From NCBI RefSeq assembly GCF_004365915.1, contig NZ_SODI01000001.1, positions 3,501,759-3,565,758 on the forward strand: a DNA stretch of 64,000 nucleotides, in the 5' to 3' direction. Every line of letters starts with the position of its first letter. The first letter of the stretch is position 1. Below the pieces are notes generated by a model. It did not search any database. It had not been told where the DNA came from and was given only the letters and a program-made list of their open reading frames with translations. Below are positions 25,522 to 34,391 of this stretch, piece by piece. The stretch comes from Cryobacterium psychrophilum. Lineage in GTDB: Bacteria > Actinomycetota > Actinomycetes > Actinomycetales > Microbacteriaceae. The position numbers and the translations under genes were made by a program.

Positions 25522-25836
25522 ATGCCTTCCGTAACCTACACAGCCTTTGACGGCAGCGAAACGGCCGTCGAGGGGTTCGCGGGCGACTCCGTCATGGAGA
25601 CCGCGGTGCGCAATGGCGTGGCGGGCATCGTCGCTGAATGCGGCGGCAGTCTCTCCTGCGCCACCTGTCACGTTTTCGTGTGCGCTGACACCGTGTTTCC
25701 CGCCATGGAAGACCTCGAAGATGACATGCTCGACGGCACCGCCGTTGACCGGGAAGACAATTCCCGACTCTCCTGCCAGCTCAAGCTCGTTGGCGATGCC
25801 GACGTGCGGGTCCTGACCCCCGAAACGCAGGTGTGA
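25522..25836 (+). CDS. creF: [2Fe-2S] ferredoxin of the P450 system, CreF-like
   Basis: A 104-residue putidaredoxin/adrenodoxin-type ferredoxin with GAAAGG upstream. Cluster ligands are Cys40, Cys46 and Cys49 (AECGGSLSCATCH) and Cys85 (RLSCQL). The C-terminal acidic MEDLEDDML stretch resembles the reductase/P450 contact region of this family. It should carry electrons one at a time from the adjacent reductase to CreJ. Its stop overlaps a possible GTG start of the reductase. Confidence 0.88.
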   Translation: MPSVTYTAFDGSETAVEGFAGDSVMETAVRNGVAGIVAECGGSLSCATCHVFVCADTVFPAMEDLEDDMLDGTAVDREDNSRLSCQLKLVGDADVRVLTPETQV

Positions 25837-25838
25837 CC

Positions 25839-27179
25839 ATGACCCGTCCCGCGTCGACCAGTGCAACATCGACCAGTACAACGTCGTCAAATGACACAGG
25901 GGTGCCGCGCCGTGGCACCCTCATCATTGGCAACTGCCAGGCCGGCGTGCAACTCGCGTCGAGCCTGCGTGACCTCGGTGACACCGAGCCGATTGTGCTG
26001 GTCGGCGAGGAGTCGCACGCCCCGTACCAGCGGCCGCCGCTATCGAAGGCGTTTCTCAAGGGCGAGGTCACGGCCGATTCCCTCACCTTTCGCACGCACG
26101 AGTTCTATGCCGATCACCAGATCGAACTTGTCACCCGTGAACGTATCGTCGAGATCGAGCGTGACGCCCACGGTGGCGTCGCCGTCGCCGAATCCGGTCG
26201 TCGTTTCGGCTTCGCTCGGCTCGCTCTCACCACGGGTGCGGTGCCGCGCCAGATACCGTTCGAGGGGAGTGAGCTCGAAGGGGTCAGCTACCTGCGCACG
26301 GCAACGGATGCCGCCCTTCTCGAACAGGGACTGCTCACCGCCACCGACGTGGTCGTCGTGGGCGGCGGTTTCATCGGACTCGAAGTCGCCGCCGGTGCCC
26401 GCGCGGCCGGCAAGACCGTCACGGTGTTGGAGGCGGCCCCCCGTCTCGTGGGCCGGGCCGTGTCGGAGGAGACCAGCGCGTTCTACCTGGCCGCCCACAC
26501 CCGACGTGGCACTCGCGTTGTGCTGAACGCCCAGGTGGCGCGCTTCACCGGCGAGCACGACCGCGTCACCGGAGTGGAATTGGCTGATGGCAGCATTATC
26601 CCGGCCGACGTTGTGCTCATCGGAGTTGGCGTCATCCCACGCACCGAACTGGCCGCCCAGCTGGGGCTCGACCTCGACAACGGTATTACCGTGAACTCCG
26701 GCGCCCTCACGAGTGATGGCCTCACGGTCGCCGCTGGTGACTGCGCCAACCTGCCCAACCCCTCCATCACCGCCGGCGGCATCGAGCGGTTGCGACTCGA
26801 AAGCGTGCAGAACGCGGTCGAGCAGGCCAAGATCGCCGCGGCCACGCTGCTCGGCCTGCCCGCCGAGTACTCCACGGTGCCGTGGTTCTGGAGCGACCAG
26901 GCCGACCTCAAGCTGCAGATCGCCGGACTCTCGGGTGGCCACGACCGCATTGTGCTGCGCGGCGACCCCGACAGCGAGAAGTTCTCGGTGCTGTATTACC
27001 GGGGCGGCCAGATCATTGCCGCCGACTGCGTGAACCGTCCGCTCGACTTCATCGCCGTGAGGAGTGCCCTGCACAAGGGGCAGCAGATCGATCCCGACGC
27101 CGCAGTAGATGAAACGATGCCGCTCAAAAAGCTCGTGACGGATGCCCCGACCCCCGTGCTCGCAGCGCCGGCGGCGTGA
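25839..27179 (+). CDS. creE: NAD(P)H-dependent ferredoxin reductase, CreE-like
   Basis: 446 residues from the ATG at 25839; a GTG at 25833 would add two. It has two Rossmann domains: an FAD segment near residue 25 with the variant GNCQAGVQLA in place of GxGxxG, PYQRPPLSKAFLKG near 60, an NAD(P)H motif VVVGGGFIGLEVAAGARAAG near 170, and a second FAD motif TVAAGDCANLP near 290. The C-terminal ferredoxin-reductase domain covers ~330-420. The protein begins with a Ser/Thr-rich tail of ~20 residues. It is the electron-input partner of the ferredoxin and P450 in the same operon. Confidence 0.87.
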   Translation: MTRPASTSATSTSTTSSNDTGVPRRGTLIIGNCQAGVQLASSLRDLGDTEPIVLVGEESHAPYQRPPLSKAFLKGEVTADSLTFRTHEFYADHQIELVTRERIVEIERDAHGGVAVAESGRRFGFARLALTTGAVPRQIPFEGSELEGVSYLRTATDAALLEQGLLTATDVVVVGGGFIGLEVAAGARAAGKTVTVLEAAPRLVGRAVSEETSAFYLAAHTRRGTRVVLNAQVARFTGEHDRVTGVELADGSIIPADVVLIGVGVIPRTELAAQLGLDLDNGITVNSGALTSDGLTVAAGDCANLPNPSITAGGIERLRLESVQNAVEQAKIAAATLLGLPAEYSTVPWFWSDQADLKLQIAGLSGGHDRIVLRGDPDSEKFSVLYYRGGQIIAADCVNRPLDFIAVRSALHKGQQIDPDAAVDETMPLKKLVTDAPTPVLAAPAA

Positions 27180-27269
27180 CAGACGCACCGTGGCATCCGC
27201 TCAGCCACGCCATCACACAGCCCCCACTCATTCAGCTCACACAGCCCGACGTCATTTAGAGAGACGATC

Positions 27270-27917
27270 ATGACCCTGTTGCAGACCGACCAACTCATTG
27301 AGACTTCCCCGATCGACGTGCACGAGGCATCCGCTACCGACCTCGACCCGCTGTGGGCCGCCGTCTCCACCGAGATGCGCACCCGCGCCAACAACATTCA
27401 CGTACCGATCAGCTTCGCCTATGCCGAGCGCCTGTGCCTGGCATACCCGGAGGCCGACGCCCTCGTTGTGCGGGTGACGATTCTGCTGCACGACACCGGA
27501 TGGGCGCGAGTCGACGAGACCAAGATCATCACTGAGGGCTTCGGCGGGGACTGGCGCAAGGCCGATATTCGCTATCAACACGAGGCATATGGCTGCGACA
27601 TCGCCCGCGAGGTTCTGCCGGGCCTCGGCTACGACGAGGCATTCATCACCCGGGTGACCGACATCATTGACGGGCACGACACTCGCGCCGAGTCGCATTC
27701 GATCGAGGATTCCCTCGTGCGCGATGCAGACCGGCTCTGGCGCTTCACCCCGGCGGGCATTGCCCTGGCCTCCGGCTGGTTCACCATGACGCCCAGCGTC
27801 TATTGCAATCGCTTGCGACAGGAGATTCTGCCCGAACTGATCACCTCGGCCGCCCTCGCGATGGCCACCGCCGAGATGGATCGCTCCGAGGCCCTGCTCA
27901 AGATTGACGTGCTGTGA
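27270..27917 (+). CDS. creD: HD-domain phosphohydrolase, CreD-like
   Basis: 215 residues. HD-superfamily metal ligands are visible: an early His in NNIHVPISFAYAERL, the His74-Asp75 doublet in LLHDTG, His in RYQHEAYG, further His in IIDGHDTR, and a late Asp in SLVRDADRLWRF. In the cre pathway the HD protein CreD removes the phosphate from the oxidised aryl phosphate, freeing 4-hydroxybenzyl alcohol. A stand-alone HD hydrolase in the middle of a P450 operon is hard to explain otherwise. The stop overlaps the aldehyde dehydrogenase GTG. Confidence 0.8.
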   Translation: MTLLQTDQLIETSPIDVHEASATDLDPLWAAVSTEMRTRANNIHVPISFAYAERLCLAYPEADALVVRVTILLHDTGWARVDETKIITEGFGGDWRKADIRYQHEAYGCDIAREVLPGLGYDEAFITRVTDIIDGHDTRAESHSIEDSLVRDADRLWRFTPAGIALASGWFTMTPSVYCNRLRQEILPELITSAALAMATAEMDRSEALLKIDVL

Positions 27918-29389
27918 GCGCCCTGATCACGGCGACCCTGCCGTATACCCACACCGACGACGTCTTCATCGACGGCGCCTGGCACGCGGCGACGGGCACC
28001 GGCCGCACCCTGGTCACCAACCCGGCGACCGAGGAGGTCTGGGGGAGCGTGCCACAGGCCTCCGTCGCCGACCTCGACCGGGCCGTGGCGGCCGCGAACC
28101 GTGCCTTCACGGGCAGTGGATGGCGCGACCTCGCGCCCTCCGTTCGCGCCGGCTACCTGCTCCGTCTGGCCGATGAGATTGAGAAGCGCGCCGAGCCGCT
28201 CTCGCACACCAATACCTTCGAGAACGGCTCGCCGGTTGCGGAGACGTCGAAAGCTGCCGCCAATGCCGCGTCGATTTTTCGGTACTTCGCCTCACTCGCG
28301 CCGACACTGGAGAAGGCCGATATTCGGCCGTTCCCCGATGGGTCCGGCGAAACCGTGGTGCGGCAGGACCCGATCGGCGTCTGCGCTCTCATCGCCCCGT
28401 GGAACTTTCCGATCAACCTCGTCGTGGCCAAGCTCGCCCCGGCGCTCATGGCGGGCTGCACCGTCGTGATCAAACCTGCATCGCCGACCCCACTGTCGAT
28501 CCGCCTCATCGTGGATGCTGCCGTGGCGGCCGGAATCCCGGCCGGCGTCGTGAACGTGGTGACCGGTCCCGGATCGTTCGGCGATGCCCTCGTCAAACAC
28601 CCCGGGGTAGCCAAGGTCGCTTTCACCGGCTCGACCCCGGTCGGACGTTCGATCGCCGCGGCCTGCGGAACGCTGCTGCGACCGGTCACGCTTGAGCTCG
28701 GAGGCAAATCGTCAGCGCTCGTTCTGCCCGACGCCGACCTCGACGCCCTCTCACGTGTGCTCATTCGCACCTGCATGCGCAACACCGGTCAGACCTGTTA
28801 CATCTCCACCCGAATTCTGGCACCGGCCGAGCGCTACGACGAACTCGTCGACATGGTCACGGCGACGATTGCCGAAGCCAGGCAGGGTGATCCGATGGAC
28901 CCGCGCACCGTGTTCGGCCCCGCAGCGACCAAGGCCCAGGAGCAGACCGTGCGCGGCTACATTCGGACGGGCCTGGCCGAGGGCGCCAGAGCGACGACCG
29001 GGGGCGATGTGGACGCCGGATTCGACCGGGGGTTCTTCGTCAAGCCCACCGTCTTTGCCGATGTGACTCCCGGAATGCGCATTGCCCAGGAGGAGATCTT
29101 CGGGCCGGTACTGTCGATCCTGCGCTATTCGGGGCTCGATGAAGCGGTGTCGATCGCGAACAACACCACATTCGGACTCGGCGGCACGATTTTCTCGGAC
29201 GATGAGGACGCGGCGCTGGCCCTGGCGCCCCGGCTGGGTACAGGATCGCTCGGGCTGAACTTTTTCGCCTCCAACCATGCGGCGCCGTTTGCGGGCCGCC
29301 ACGATTCGGGTCTCGGCGCGGAGTTCGGACCGGAGGGTCTGCGAGCCTATCTCAGCCCGCAGTCGGTGCATCGCCGCATCCGCTCCTGA
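27914..29389 (+). CDS. creC: aldehyde dehydrogenase, CreC-like (4-hydroxybenzaldehyde dehydrogenase)
   Basis: 491 residues from a GTG coupled to creD. NAD-dependent aldehyde dehydrogenase family: substrate/cofactor motif APWNFPINLVVAKLAPAL, FTGSTPVGRSI, general base Glu in TLELGGKSS, nucleophile Cys295 in NTGQTCYIS, and EEIFGPVLSIL. It is expected to turn 4-hydroxybenzaldehyde into 4-hydroxybenzoate, the substrate of PobA encoded at 36485. Last gene of the cre operon; an IS110 fragment lies just beyond. Confidence 0.85.
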   Translation: MSALITATLPYTHTDDVFIDGAWHAATGTGRTLVTNPATEEVWGSVPQASVADLDRAVAAANRAFTGSGWRDLAPSVRAGYLLRLADEIEKRAEPLSHTNTFENGSPVAETSKAAANAASIFRYFASLAPTLEKADIRPFPDGSGETVVRQDPIGVCALIAPWNFPINLVVAKLAPALMAGCTVVIKPASPTPLSIRLIVDAAVAAGIPAGVVNVVTGPGSFGDALVKHPGVAKVAFTGSTPVGRSIAAACGTLLRPVTLELGGKSSALVLPDADLDALSRVLIRTCMRNTGQTCYISTRILAPAERYDELVDMVTATIAEARQGDPMDPRTVFGPAATKAQEQTVRGYIRTGLAEGARATTGGDVDAGFDRGFFVKPTVFADVTPGMRIAQEEIFGPVLSILRYSGLDEAVSIANNTTFGLGGTIFSDDEDAALALAPRLGTGSLGLNFFASNHAAPFAGRHDSGLGAEFGPEGLRAYLSPQSVHRRIRS

Positions 29390-29484
29390 GTCTCTCTGCA
29401 CCGACCCGCTGGGGCGTTGGGCGCCGGCGTGCTCCGTTAGGCGCATCCCCCGGCCTACCAGTCGAACGGGCGTCATGGATGCGG

Positions 29485-29967
29485 TCAGCGACCCGGTTGC
29501 CGTCCCTGGCGCAGGTCAGCTTGCTGGCGGAGCCGCGGCATCCGTGCACTCATCAAATCCTGCCGGGTATCTTCCCTTGACCGCACCAAGTCCCGTGCGG
29601 CTTCTTCCTCGACCGTGGGGACATGCACGACGGTGATGTCGCCCACGTGCAGCAGCCGAGCCAACTGGAACGCGTCCCGAGCATCAGTTTTGACCCGGTC
29701 ACCCGTGGGCCGCTGCAACTTCGACGGCGCCGCGACCAGACAGTCAATCCCCGCAACGACGAACAAACGAGCCAATCCGAAACCCGTCGGACCGGCCTCA
29801 TACGCGACCGTCTGCGGACCCGGCAACGATCTCACCCAGCCCAGAACCTCGACCAGGTCAGCACTGAACTTTCGATGGATGATCTCGCCGGCGCGGCCGT
29901 CAATGGCGCAACCAACGATTGTTCGGGCGTGCACATCCAGCCCAACGAAACTACGATATGTAATCAA
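29485..29967 (-). pseudogene. IS110-family transposase, N-terminal fragment
   Basis: Read leftward from a TTG at 29967. The RuvC-like DEDD domain is present: Asp in FVGLDVHART, Glu in VAYEAGPTGFG, two Asp in DRVKTDARDAFQLARLL. After DLVRSREDTRQDLMSAR the sequence degenerates, and the frame stops at 29485 after 160 residues. IS110 transposases are roughly twice this long, and the C-terminal Transposase_20 domain is missing. It cannot move itself. Confidence 0.8.
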
Positions 29968-30079
29968 CTGGGGCCTCCAAATTCAACTGTGGATAGGTCA
30001 CCCCGTGGACAGGGTCACCTGTGCTTAGGTCCACTTTCCACCGGTTGGCAACCCACGTCTATTTGAATCGAGGCCCCAG
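29968..30079 (-). ncRNA. candidate IS110 bridge-RNA region
   Basis: Directly upstream of the IS110 transposase start is a 112-base segment closed by a strong inverted repeat. CTGGGGCCTC (29968-29977) pairs with GAGGCCCCAG (30070-30079), and ATTCAA (29981-29986) with TTGAAT (30063-30068). IS110-group elements encode a structured bridge RNA in the non-coding left end, so position and structure fit. Loop pairing to donor and target cannot be judged here. No match to a known RNA was tested. Confidence 0.4.
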
Positions 30080-30169
30080 CCCAAAAAACGAGCGGACACT
30101 CATATCGTCTATCAGGGCATATCGAAGGCTCACGGTGTTTTCTCCTCGGTCCTGTAAGTGACTACCAGC

Positions 30170-30211
30170 ATAGATAGTCTGATCCTGCGCAAACTATCTA
30201 TAGAAATAGTT
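30170..30211. promoter_or_regulatory. nested palindromes upstream of vanA (possible operator)
   Basis: ATAGATAGT (30170-30178) and ACTATCTAT (30193-30201) form a 9-base inverted repeat. AACTAT (30192-30197) and ATAGTT (30206-30211) form a second with 8-base spacing. They end about 18 bases before the vanA ATG, where a repressor such as a VanR protein would act. No vanR gene is visible in the window. Confidence 0.45.
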
Positions 30212-30229
30212 AGCTTGACGGAGGATTCA

Positions 30230-31090
30230 ATGACGATTATCCAGACCAAGAGTTCCACCACGAACAAAGTACTCAACTGCCCCCTGAATACCTGGTACGT
30301 CGCCGCGTGGGACCACGAGGTCACCCGCAAGCTGATCTCCCGCACGGTCGCCGACCAGCCGCTCGCCATCTATCGCACCGAAGACGGCCGTCCCGTCGCG
30401 CTCGCTGATGCCTGTTGGCACCGCCTTGCGCCGTTGTCGATGGGCAAGGTGCTCACCAAAGACGAGATCCAGTGCCCGTACCACGGCATCGTCTACAACT
30501 CGGCTGGACGCTGCGTGTCGATGCCGGCCCAGGAGACCATCAACCCGAGCGCGACCGTGCCCTCTTACCCGGTCGTCGAGCGCTACCGGTACCTCTGGGT
30601 CTGGCTCGGCGACGCGACGCTCGCTGACCCTGACACCATTCCGGATATGCATCAGTTGGATGACCCCGAGTGGGCCGGCGACGGCCTGAGCATTCCGGGC
30701 ACCTGCAACTATCAGCTGGTTCTCGACAACCTTATGGACCTCACCCACGAGGAATTCGTTCACGGTTCGAGCATCGGTCAGGCGGAGCTGAGCGAATCCG
30801 ACTTCGAGGTCACTCACGACGACAAGACCGTCACGGTCTCGCGTTGGATGCACAACATCGATGCCCCGCCTTTCTGGCTGAAGAACATGCGCGATAAATT
30901 TCCGGGGTTCACCGGCAAGGTCTACCGGTGGCAAATCATCCACTTTGAAGCGCCCTCGACCATCAACATCGACGTGGGCGTGGCCAAGGCCGGCACCGGC
31001 GCGCCGGAGGGTGACCGCAGCCAGGGCGTCAACGGCTACGTGATGAACACCATCGCTCCCGAAACGAGCCGAGCTGGGGTCGCACCTTGA
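30230..31090 (+). pseudogene. vanA: vanillate O-demethylase oxygenase subunit, 3'-truncated
   Basis: The ATG at 30230 follows GGAGG. The N-terminal Rieske domain is intact: CWHRLAPLS and CPYHGIVY give the Cys-x-His and Cys-x2-His ligands. The catalytic domain begins normally (DNLMDLTHEEFVHGSS, with iron-ligand His residues) and runs to GYVMNTIAPETS. The native C-terminal region is missing, and the frame ends with six foreign residues at 31090, where vanB sequence begins in another frame. About 280 of the usual ~340-350 residues remain. A deletion between vanA and vanB explains this. Confidence 0.78.
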
Positions 31091-31847
31091 CCTGTTCGTG
31101 ACCATCGACGGGGAGCGGCATAAACGTTCGTACTCCGTTGTCGAATCCAGCGACGATGGCTCGCGCATCGCGATCAGCGTGCTGCTGACCGGCGGCATTG
31201 GCGTGACGGCGATTGTCAACATGGCCAGGGTGCTCAAGAATCTGGGGGCGAAATATACGCTCGTCTACGCGGCGCGTAGCCGCAAGCGCATGGCTTACCT
31301 CCCTGAACTGCTCACGCTGCACGGCGGCAACCTCCAGGTGCACATTAACGACGAGGGTACCGCGTTGTCGGTGGCTGACCTCGTCGGCAGCATCGATCCG
31401 AACGCCGAACTGTACATGTGCGGGCCGATCCGCCTGATGGACGCCGTGCGCCGCGCCTGGCGCGACCGGGAACTCAACAGCCCCAATCTTCGGTTTGAAA
31501 CCTTCGGCAACAGCGGCTGGTGCGACCCGGAGGAGTTCATCGTGCGGGTGCCGCGCCTCGGCGTCGAAGCGCGCGTACCCGCGGGCCGTTCCATGCTCGA
31601 AGCCCTCGAAGACGCTAGTGTCAAGATGATGTTCGACTGCCGCAAGGGAGAATACGGGCTGTGCGAGGTGAAGGTGCTCGCGCTTGAGGGCGCCATCGAC
31701 CACCGCGACGTGTTCTACAGCGAACGCCAGCAGTACGCGACGGAGAAAATGTGCTGTTGTGTCTCCCGCGCGGTCACTTCACCCACCGGACTCGAAGTGG
31801 ATGCCGCGCATGATGGCCCCGCGATCGTCACGATCGCCGTCTCCTAG
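31065..31847 (+). pseudogene. vanB: vanillate O-demethylase reductase subunit, deleted remnant
   Basis: The frame starts within vanA as ELGSHLDLFV, the N-terminal part of a VanB reductase without its own start; a GTG at 31098 is only the first available codon. After SRIAISV the flavin-binding stretch is deleted, and sequence resumes at LLTGGIGVTAI. The NAD domain (ELYMCGPIRLMDAV) and C-terminal plant-type ferredoxin domain follow. There the second cluster Cys of the C-x4-C-x2-C motif is Tyr (DCRKGEYGLCEV, codon 31653-31655). Two deletions and a lost ligand make activity very unlikely. Confidence 0.78.
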
Positions 31848-31860
31848 ACCCAGACGAGAA

Positions 31861-31898
31861 AAGCGGATGCCCCGGCGAAGTCGCCGGGGCAGCCGCTT
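31861..31898. terminator. bidirectional hairpin between vanB and the ABC operon
   Basis: AAGCGG, one base, TGCCCCGGCGA (31861-31878) pairs with TCGCCGGGGCA, one base, CCGCTT (31881-31898) around a 2-base loop. It lies between convergent genes and could end transcription from both sides. Confidence 0.75.
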
Positions 31899-31915
31899 CT
31901 TGCAATTATGTTCAG

Positions 31916-32776
31916 TTATTTGCGGGTGGTTTCGCGCTGCGCGGTGATCTGCTCGGTGACCGGGCCGGCCTTGGCGCGCTGGATTTCGGCGTAGACGTGC
32001 GAGCGCAGTTCCATGAAGCGCGGCAGCGCGCGGGTGTTGAGCTGGTCGCGTTCCTCGGGAAGGTCGATCTTGAGGTCTTCCTGAACGACGGTCGGTGAGC
32101 TCGACAGCACGATGACGCGCTCACCGAGGTAGACCGATTCGTCGATGTCGTGGGTGACGAACAGGATCGTCACGCCGAGCTGCTTCCAGATCGTGCGGAT
32201 GAGGTCTTCGAGGTCGGCGCGGGTCTGCGCGTCGACGGCCGCGAAGGGTTCATCCATGAGCAGCACCTGTGGGCGATAGGCCACGGCGCGGGCGATGGCG
32301 ACGCGCTGCTGCATGCCGCCGGACAGCTGCCAGGGGTAGCTCTTGGGCACGTGGTCGAGTCCGACCGATTTAAGGGCGGCGTCGACGAGCGCGGTGCGTT
32401 CGGCCTTGGGAACCTTCTGGTTCTTCAGTGGGAGCTCAACGTTGGCCCGCACGGTCATCCAAGGAAACAAGCTGCGACCGTATTCCTGGAAAACGACAGC
32501 CATCGATTTGGGCGGGCCGGTGACTTTGGCGCCGGCCAGTTCGACGGTGCCGCTGGTCTGTTCCATCAGGCCGGAGATGCACTTGAGCAGGGTGGTTTTG
32601 CCCGACCCCGAGGGACCGACGAGGCAGACGAGTTCGCCCTCGGCGAGGTCGAAGGTGAGGTCGCGTACGGCCTCGACGTCTCCGGCGGGCACTTTATAGA
32701 TCTTCTGCAGTCCGCGCACTGAGAGCATTGGCACGCTTTTGACGGGCTCGTTCATGGTGGTCTCGCTAACTGTCAT
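31916..32776 (-). CDS. ABC transporter ATPase (nitrate/sulfonate/taurine type)
   Basis: 286 residues. Walker A GPSGSGKTT near residue 50, Q-loop VFQEYGRSLFPW, signature LSGGMQQRVAIARA, Walker B VLLMDEPFAAVD and H-loop VTHDIDES. The length and C-terminal extension match SsuB/TauB-type ATPases. The start overlaps the end of the permease gene by 11 bases, so it is the last gene of the operon reading from 35354 leftward. It powers import by the two permeases. Confidence 0.9.
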   Translation of the reverse strand: MTVSETTMNEPVKSVPMLSVRGLQKIYKVPAGDVEAVRDLTFDLAEGELVCLVGPSGSGKTTLLKCISGLMEQTSGTVELAGAKVTGPPKSMAVVFQEYGRSLFPWMTVRANVELPLKNQKVPKAERTALVDAALKSVGLDHVPKSYPWQLSGGMQQRVAIARAVAYRPQVLLMDEPFAAVDAQTRADLEDLIRTIWKQLGVTILFVTHDIDESVYLGERVIVLSSSPTVVQEDLKIDLPEERDQLNTRALPRFMELRSHVYAEIQRAKAGPVTEQITAQRETTRK

Positions 32777-33539
32777 GAGTGATCTCCTTCAGACCGTGGT
32801 ACCAGTGCAGTACCCGTCGTTCGACGAATTGGAAGATGAGGGCCAGGCCCAGGCCGATCAGGCCGAGTACGACGATGCCGCTCCACATCTCGGGTATGGC
32901 GAAGTTGCGTTGGAACTGCACGATGGTGAACCCGAGGCCCGAGGACGAGGCGAACATTTCGCTGATGACCATGAGGATCAGGCCGATGGACAGTGACTGG
33001 CGCACGCCGGCCATGATCTGTGGTGTGACGGCGGGGAGCACGAAGTAGCGGATGCGCGCAAGGCCACGAATGCCGTAGCTGCGGCAGCTGTCGTTGAGGA
33101 CCGAGTCAACGGCGCGCACGCCTTCGACGGTGTTGAGCAGTACGGGCCAGATGGCGCCGGAGATGATGACGGCGACCTTCATGCTGTCGTTGACGCCGAT
33201 GAGCAGCATGAGCAGCGGAACGAGCACGGGCGGCGGGATGGCGCGGAAGAATTCGAGCAGCGGTTCGAGCAGGTTGCGTAGCCAGCGGGTGGAACCGATG
33301 AGCAGGCCGAATACGATACCGAGGCCGATGGCGAAGACCAGGCCGACGGCGAGGCGGCCGAGGCTCGGCAGAACGTCCTCGACGAAGCGGTCACCGATCC
33401 AGGTGGTCCAGAGGGTCTGGGCGAGTTCAATGGGCTTGGGCACGAAGAAGTTTGTGGAACCGAAGGAGAGGGCCCACCAGAGAACGATGAGCAGTATGGG
33501 CAGGCCGAAGAAATAAGCGACACGTTTGAGGGAACTCAT
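32766..33539 (-). CDS. ABC transporter permease 2 (nitrate/sulfonate/taurine type)
   Basis: 257 residues with several hydrophobic helices. The binding-protein-dependent transport signature is EGVRAVDSVLNDSCRSYGIRG followed by YFVLPAVTPQIMAGVRQSL, the coupling helix that docks on the ATPase. It overlaps the first permease by four bases. It is probably one half of a heterodimeric channel with the product of 33536-34339. Confidence 0.88.
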   Translation of the reverse strand: MSSLKRVAYFFGLPILLIVLWWALSFGSTNFFVPKPIELAQTLWTTWIGDRFVEDVLPSLGRLAVGLVFAIGLGIVFGLLIGSTRWLRNLLEPLLEFFRAIPPPVLVPLLMLLIGVNDSMKVAVIISGAIWPVLLNTVEGVRAVDSVLNDSCRSYGIRGLARIRYFVLPAVTPQIMAGVRQSLSIGLILMVISEMFASSSGLGFTIVQFQRNFAIPEMWSGIVVLGLIGLGLALIFQFVERRVLHWYHGLKEITHDS

Positions 33540-34339
33540 AGGACGACCTCTCCTCTCACGGAGGGATGCCAGGACAGCACGCGCTTTTCAACGATGCGGG
33601 CGGCAAGGTTGATGAGCACACCGATCATGCCGGTCGCCAGCACGAGGGCGTACATCGAGGAGATGGCACCGCCGGACTGGGTCAGGGCGATCTGCTTGCC
33701 GAGCCCCGGCGTGCCGATGATGAGTTCGGCGGTGATGGCCAAGATCAGGGCGACGGCCGCAGCCAATCGCAGGCCGGTCATCAGGTAGGGCAGGGCGGTC
33801 GGCCAGATCACGTATCGCACCCGGGCCAGCCGGCCGAGACCGTAACTTTTGGCGGTGTCGTTGGCGACAGCATCCACATCGGCGATGCCGTAGAGCAGTT
33901 GCAGCAGCACCTGCCAGAACGAGGCATAGACCACGAGCAACAGGGTGGACTCGATGCTGGTGCCGAAGATGAGCACGGCGAGTGGAATCAGCGCGACCGA
34001 GGGAATCGGCCGCAGGAACTCGATCGTGGTGTGCGTGGCGCGGCGCAGGAACCGGCTGGAGCCGATGATGAGTCCCGCGACGATCGCGGCGACGGTGGCG
34101 ATGAACAGCCCGAGCGCCCAGCTCGTCATGGTGTCGGCGACATCGTTCCAGAACGCCACCTCGGTGACGTATTGGCCCAGGCGCAACAGTACTTCGCTCG
34201 CCGGTGGCAGGTAGCGGTCGCTGACCAGGCCGAGGCGGGGAGTCGCTTCCCAGATCAGGAAGAACAGGATAATTCCGCTGATGCCCAGGCCCAAGGCTTT
34301 CGCCTTAGGTCCGGCAGCAGCGTTGCGTTGCTTTCTCAT
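33536..34339 (-). CDS. ABC transporter permease 1 (nitrate/sulfonate/taurine type)
   Basis: 267 residues. A basic N-terminus is followed by an hydrophobic helix (LGISGIILFFLIW), then the permease core with the coupling motif YGIADVDAVANDTAKSYGLGRLARVRYVIWPTALPYL. It is paralogous to the next gene, so the importer uses two different permeases. This is less common in the TauABC-type family, which often has a homodimer. Confidence 0.88.
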   Translation of the reverse strand: MRKQRNAAAGPKAKALGLGISGIILFFLIWEATPRLGLVSDRYLPPASEVLLRLGQYVTEVAFWNDVADTMTSWALGLFIATVAAIVAGLIIGSSRFLRRATHTTIEFLRPIPSVALIPLAVLIFGTSIESTLLLVVYASFWQVLLQLLYGIADVDAVANDTAKSYGLGRLARVRYVIWPTALPYLMTGLRLAAAVALILAITAELIIGTPGLGKQIALTQSGGAISSMYALVLATGMIGVLINLAARIVEKRVLSWHPSVRGEVVL

Positions 34340-34391
34340 ACTGGCAAGCCACTTCCTCGTGGTCGGTGCGGTTACGACAGGGTGTTGTGAT

